This document shows, in pieces, positions 5,565 through 7,583 of a stretch of 7,583 bases of DNA. The number at the start of each line of letters is the position of its first letter. Positions within the stretch are counted from its first letter, which is position 1. The notes under the pieces were generated by a model. That model made no database searches and was not told the DNA's origin. It saw only the letters and a list, made by a program, of their open reading frames with translations. Origin of the DNA: Oscillospiraceae bacterium (lineage in GTDB: Bacteria; Bacillota; Clostridia; Oscillospirales; Oscillospiraceae). Location: positions 1-7,583 of the forward strand of contig JAHHSD010000066.1 in NCBI GenBank assembly GCA_020025425.1, given 5' to 3'. Made by a program: the position numbers and the translations under genes.

Positions 5565-5592
5565 AATATAGGGAAAGGAGAGGTTTTGTAAA
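5565..5592 (-). promoter_or_regulatory. Candidate distal gdhA promoter
   Basis: On the minus strand, TTTACA (5592-5587), a 16-nt spacer and TATATT (5570-5565) each match consensus at 5 of 6 positions. The start would be near 5558, giving a leader of about 185 nt. This is the better scoring of the two candidates. The 5373-5625 gap holds no gene; the GNAT gene ends at 5626 with no clear terminator hairpin after it, so some read-through into gdhA is possible. Confidence 0.5.
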
Positions 5593-5625
5593 CGAAACGG
5601 ACTTTTTGGTGCACAATGTTGAAAA

Positions 5626-6495
5626 TCAGTCAAAGGCCAGCCCCAAATAGCCGGTTTTCCCTGGGAGAGAGGGGCTGTATGGTGCAGAGCCTAGCCAGCG
5701 CAGCATGCCAAACTCCCGTTCAGAGCCGGGGCAGGCGGGCGCTTCAGGGGTGCGGAGGCGCCATATGACCCGGGCGTTCAGGGCAAAAAGCAGGCAGCCG
5801 GCCTGGGCCACGTCGGCGGCGCCCAGCAGCTCCTTGGCCACCATCTGTCCCTCCCCCATCCCCTCGGCACACAGGCAGACCGGGCCCTGGGCGGTATCCC
5901 CGATGTAGAGTCCGCCGCCGGACAGGGCGCAGCAGCCCGCCTGATAGTCCAGAGCGTCCCGGGAATAGGTGATGTGGGGCAGCTTGGCCAGCAGCTCCTC
6001 CCGCACCCGGCCGTACTCCTCCGGGGAGGCGGGGCGGAGCGAGACGCCGGGCAGGGCCTGGACCTCTTGCTTGGGCAGAAGGAGGAACTCACTGTGGGTG
6101 AAGTACTCGGAAAAATCGTTGCGGGCGAAAAAGTCGTGGAGAGACGGTTCGGCCGGCACGGTGGTCAGCAGCTGGACCCCCATCCCGGACAGGGTCCGGC
6201 CCAGGTCGGCCATCAGCTTGGCGGCCAGTCCCCTGCCCCGCTGGTCGGGGTGGGTGGCCACGGCGTAGAGGTAGGCGGCCCGGAAGGAGGGACCGTCGGG
6301 GAGCGCCAGCCGGGTGTCGAACCAGGCGGACATGGACAGGACCTCTCCCTCCTCCTCCAATACAAATACCCGCTCGGGCCGGTAGTAGCGGAGAAAGAAA
6401 TTGTCCAGATAGGCGTCGCTGTCCCCAAAGGCCAGCTTCCAGAGCCGGCGCAGCACCGGCACGTCGGCCTGGGTGGAAAATCGGGTGAAAAGCAT
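5626..6495 (-). CDS. GNAT family N-acetyltransferase
   Basis: This 289-residue protein probably transfers an acetyl group from acetyl-CoA to an unknown amine substrate in the cytoplasm. The N-terminal GNAT domain covers about 1-140, with the beta4 strand and acetyl-CoA loop as YLYAVATHPDQRGRGLAAKL at about 75-94; the pyrophosphate-binding QRGRGL is at 85-90. The C-terminal half (about 150-289) has no second complete CoA motif. It looks like the extra domain found in longer, Eis-like or clostridial two-domain GNATs. The start at 6495 is set by GAGGAGG with a 7-nt spacer. The frame continues upstream to 6597, but that stretch crosses the terminator and promoter and is not coding. It is preceded by its own promoter and followed after 253 nt by gdhA. 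Confidence 0.88.
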   Translation of the reverse strand: MLFTRFSTQADVPVLRRLWKLAFGDSDAYLDNFFLRYYRPERVFVLEEEGEVLSMSAWFDTRLALPDGPSFRAAYLYAVATHPDQRGRGLAAKLMADLGRTLSGMGVQLLTTVPAEPSLHDFFARNDFSEYFTHSEFLLLPKQEVQALPGVSLRPASPEEYGRVREELLAKLPHITYSRDALDYQAGCCALSGGGLYIGDTAQGPVCLCAEGMGEGQMVAKELLGAADVAQAGCLLFALNARVIWRLRTPEAPACPGSEREFGMLRWLGSAPYSPSLPGKTGYLGLAFD

Positions 6496-6523
6496 ATGGG
6501 TTCCTCCTCTATAACTATAATAT

Positions 6524-6552
6524 AGGATAGCGGGGCGGTCCGCCCCTGTAAA
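6524..6552 (-). promoter_or_regulatory. Candidate promoter of the GNAT gene
   Basis: On the minus strand, TTTACA (6552-6547), a 17-nt spacer and TATCCT (6529-6524) match consensus at 5 of 6 and 4 of 6 positions. The start would be near 6517, with a leader of about 22 nt that contains the ribosome binding site. The -35 hexamer grows directly out of the T-run of the preceding pspC terminator. Further TATA-like hexamers just downstream are alternatives. Confidence 0.5.
6532..6546. promoter_or_regulatory. GC palindrome in the promoter spacer
   Basis: GGGGCGG and CCGCCCC form a perfect 7-bp-arm inverted repeat around one base. It lies exactly between the -35 and -10 of the putative GNAT promoter, a classic place for an operator. 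No regulator is identified. Confidence 0.45.
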
Positions 6553-6580
6553 AAACGCCTCCCCGGAGCCGGGGAGGCGT
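6550..6580 (-). terminator. Intrinsic terminator of the pspC-like gene
   Basis: On the minus strand, ACGCCTCCCC (6580-6571) pairs with GGGGAGGCGT (6564-6555) around a 6-nt loop that can close by two more G-C pairs. Six T follow (6555-6550). It starts 13 nt after the stop at 6594. Confidence 0.93.
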
Positions 6581-6593
6581 TCCGATACTCCGG

Positions 6594-6803
6594 TCAATAT
6601 CCGGGATACACGTCGCTCTTGGTTGGAATGATGAAGGCGCAGGCCAGATAGAGCAGCACGCCGGTGCCGCCCATAAAAGCGGCAATGACCCAGGCGATCC
6701 GGATCAGAGTGGGGTCGATATCAAAATACTCGCCGATCCCGCCGCAGACACCGGAGATCATCTTATAACCATGTTCGGTGCGATACAATTTTTTGCCGTT
6801 CAT
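6594..6803 (-). CDS. PspC-domain small membrane protein
   Basis: The 69-residue protein is essentially one PspC domain. A short basic lead (MNGKKLYR) is followed by GVCGGIGEYFDIDPTLIR at about 18-35, then a hydrophobic stretch at about 36-60 that would cross the membrane once or as a hairpin, and a short polar tail. PspC in enterobacteria is an inner-membrane partner in the phage-shock response; stand-alone small PspC proteins in Firmicutes are common and mostly uncharacterised, so an envelope-stress role is inference. ATG 6803 is chosen because GGAG (6815-6812) lies 8 nt upstream. An in-frame ATG at 6827 lacks a good site. The gene starts 75 nt after the helicase stop with no terminator between, so co-transcription is possible. 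Confidence 0.9.
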   Translation of the reverse strand: MNGKKLYRTEHGYKMISGVCGGIGEYFDIDPTLIRIAWVIAAFMGGTGVLLYLACAFIIPTKSDVYPGY

Positions 6804-6826
6804 ATACGTCACTCCATATCCTGTCA

Positions 6827-6840
6827 TGTCCCCAGGGACA
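6827..6840. promoter_or_regulatory. Short palindrome upstream of pspC-like gene
   Basis: TGTCCC and GGGACA form a 6-bp-arm inverted repeat with a 2-nt centre, between the helicase stop and the pspC ribosome binding site. A TAGAAT hexamer (6852-6847, minus) just upstream could be a -10, but no matching -35 is visible. Function is unknown. Confidence 0.3.
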
Positions 6841-6878
6841 CGATTTATTCTATGCGCCGGTGGGAGCGGTCCATCCCG

Positions 6879-7583
6879 TCAGCGCTTTTCCACCGGGACC
6901 AGCTCCCCCGTCTCGCTCAGGGAGACGTCCTGGATCTCGTTGCCGGTGTTTTTACGGATGTCGTCCAGGCGCACCCCCTCGGTGATGGTGGACACCAGGG
7001 TGAAGGCCACGCCGTGGCGCTTGGCCCGGCCGGTGCGGCCGATGCGGTGGATATAGTACTCGTTCTCGTCGGGGACGTCGTAGTTAAAGACGGCGTCCAC
7101 GTCGTCGATGTCCAGGCCCCGGGCGGCCACATCGGTGGCCACCAGCACCCGGAGCTTGCCCTCCCGGAACTGCTGAAGGGTCTTTTCCCGGACCCGCTGC
7201 TGGATGTCGCCGTGGATGGCCTGGCAGGTGATGCGGCGCATCTGGAGCAGACCGGCCAGCCGGTCGGTCATATTTTTGGTGTTGCAGAAGGCAATGACCC
7301 GCTCGTAGCCCCCCGCCTCCATGAGACGGACCATCAGCTCCATCTTCCGGTTGCGCTCCACCTCCAGGCGATACTGGGCGATGTCGGGCTTGTTCTGCTC
7401 GTCGGCCCGGACGGTGATCTCCACGGGGTCGCGCTGGTAGACCCAGGAGATATCCATGACTTCCCGGGAAATGGTGGCGGAAAAGAGGCCCAGGTTGCGC
7501 CGCTGGGGCATTTTGTCCAGAATATGGGTCACGTCCCGGACAAAGCCCATGTCCAGCATCCGGTCGGCCTCGTCCAGCACCAC
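6879..7583 (-). CDS. DEAD-box ATP-dependent RNA helicase (5' end outside window)
   Basis: The last 234 residues of an RNA helicase that uses ATP to unwind or remodel RNA; its N-terminus lies beyond position 7583. Visible motifs in fragment numbering: motif II DEAD at 4-7, motif III SAT at 35-37, VIAFCNT (IV) at 96-102, ATDVAARGLD (V) at 149-158 and HRIGRTGR (VI) at 179-186. The missing part should hold the Q motif, Walker A (motif I) and Ia/Ib. Only about 48 residues follow motif VI, with no long basic or RNA-binding extension, so it resembles a compact core helicase and not a DeaD/CsdA type with its large C-terminal domain. RhlE- or CshA/CshB-like assignment is not possible from this fragment. 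Confidence 0.95.
   Translation of the reverse strand: MVLDEADRMLDMGFVRDVTHILDKMPQRRNLGLFSATISREVMDISWVYQRDPVEITVRADEQNKPDIAQYRLEVERNRKMELMVRLMEAGGYERVIAFCNTKNMTDRLAGLLQMRRITCQAIHGDIQQRVREKTLQQFREGKLRVLVATDVAARGLDIDDVDAVFNYDVPDENEYYIHRIGRTGRAKRHGVAFTLVSTITEGVRLDDIRKNTGNEIQDVSLSETGELVPVEKR

Overview
The window looks like chromosome from a high-GC gut Clostridia, most likely Oscillospiraceae of the Flavonifractor / Pseudoflavonifractor / Lawsonibacter type. Three things suggest this: strongly G/C-biased third codon positions with low-GC promoters between genes, a clostridial glutamate dehydrogenase very like the Clostridium symbiosum enzyme, and an endonuclease-type MutL. The taxonomy is inferred from sequence style and protein families; nothing was searched.

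Layout. Positions 1-723 hold no gene I can support. Most of it is a pair of diverged, oppositely oriented copies of one multi-hairpin repeat (about 116-340 on +, and 361-567 on -). A complete mutL (724-2703, +) follows. A consensus sigma-A promoter and a long dyad then lead into an orphan PTS EIIC-type membrane protein (2811-3884, +). A convergent double terminator (3896-3980) separates it from a complete gdhA (4020-5372, -). An AT-rich control region of about 250 bp lies upstream of gdhA. Beyond it, all on the minus strand, are a GNAT acetyltransferase (5626-6495), a 69-residue PspC-domain protein (6594-6803) and the 3' two-thirds of a DEAD-box RNA helicase gene (6879 to the window edge).

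How the genes relate. The window is ordinary housekeeping and accessory chromosome with each gene mostly under its own control; I see no multi-gene pathway. MutL acts in mismatch repair, GdhA links ammonium and 2-oxoglutarate to glutamate, the helicase remodels RNA, and PspC is a small membrane protein. The helicase and pspC genes may be co-transcribed, because no terminator is visible between them.

Most interesting signals. (1) The inverted repeat pair upstream of mutL: hairpins keep their position and pairing in both copies while the sequence of one stem has changed on both sides, which suggests selection on a folded RNA or DNA. (2) A perfect TTGACA-N16-TATAAT promoter whose predicted start falls inside a 15-bp-arm dyad followed by six T, so the dyad could terminate mutL read-through while letting transcripts from its own promoter pass. 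(3) A 7-bp-arm GC palindrome filling the spacer of the putative GNAT promoter. I did not find a convincing new multi-gene system.
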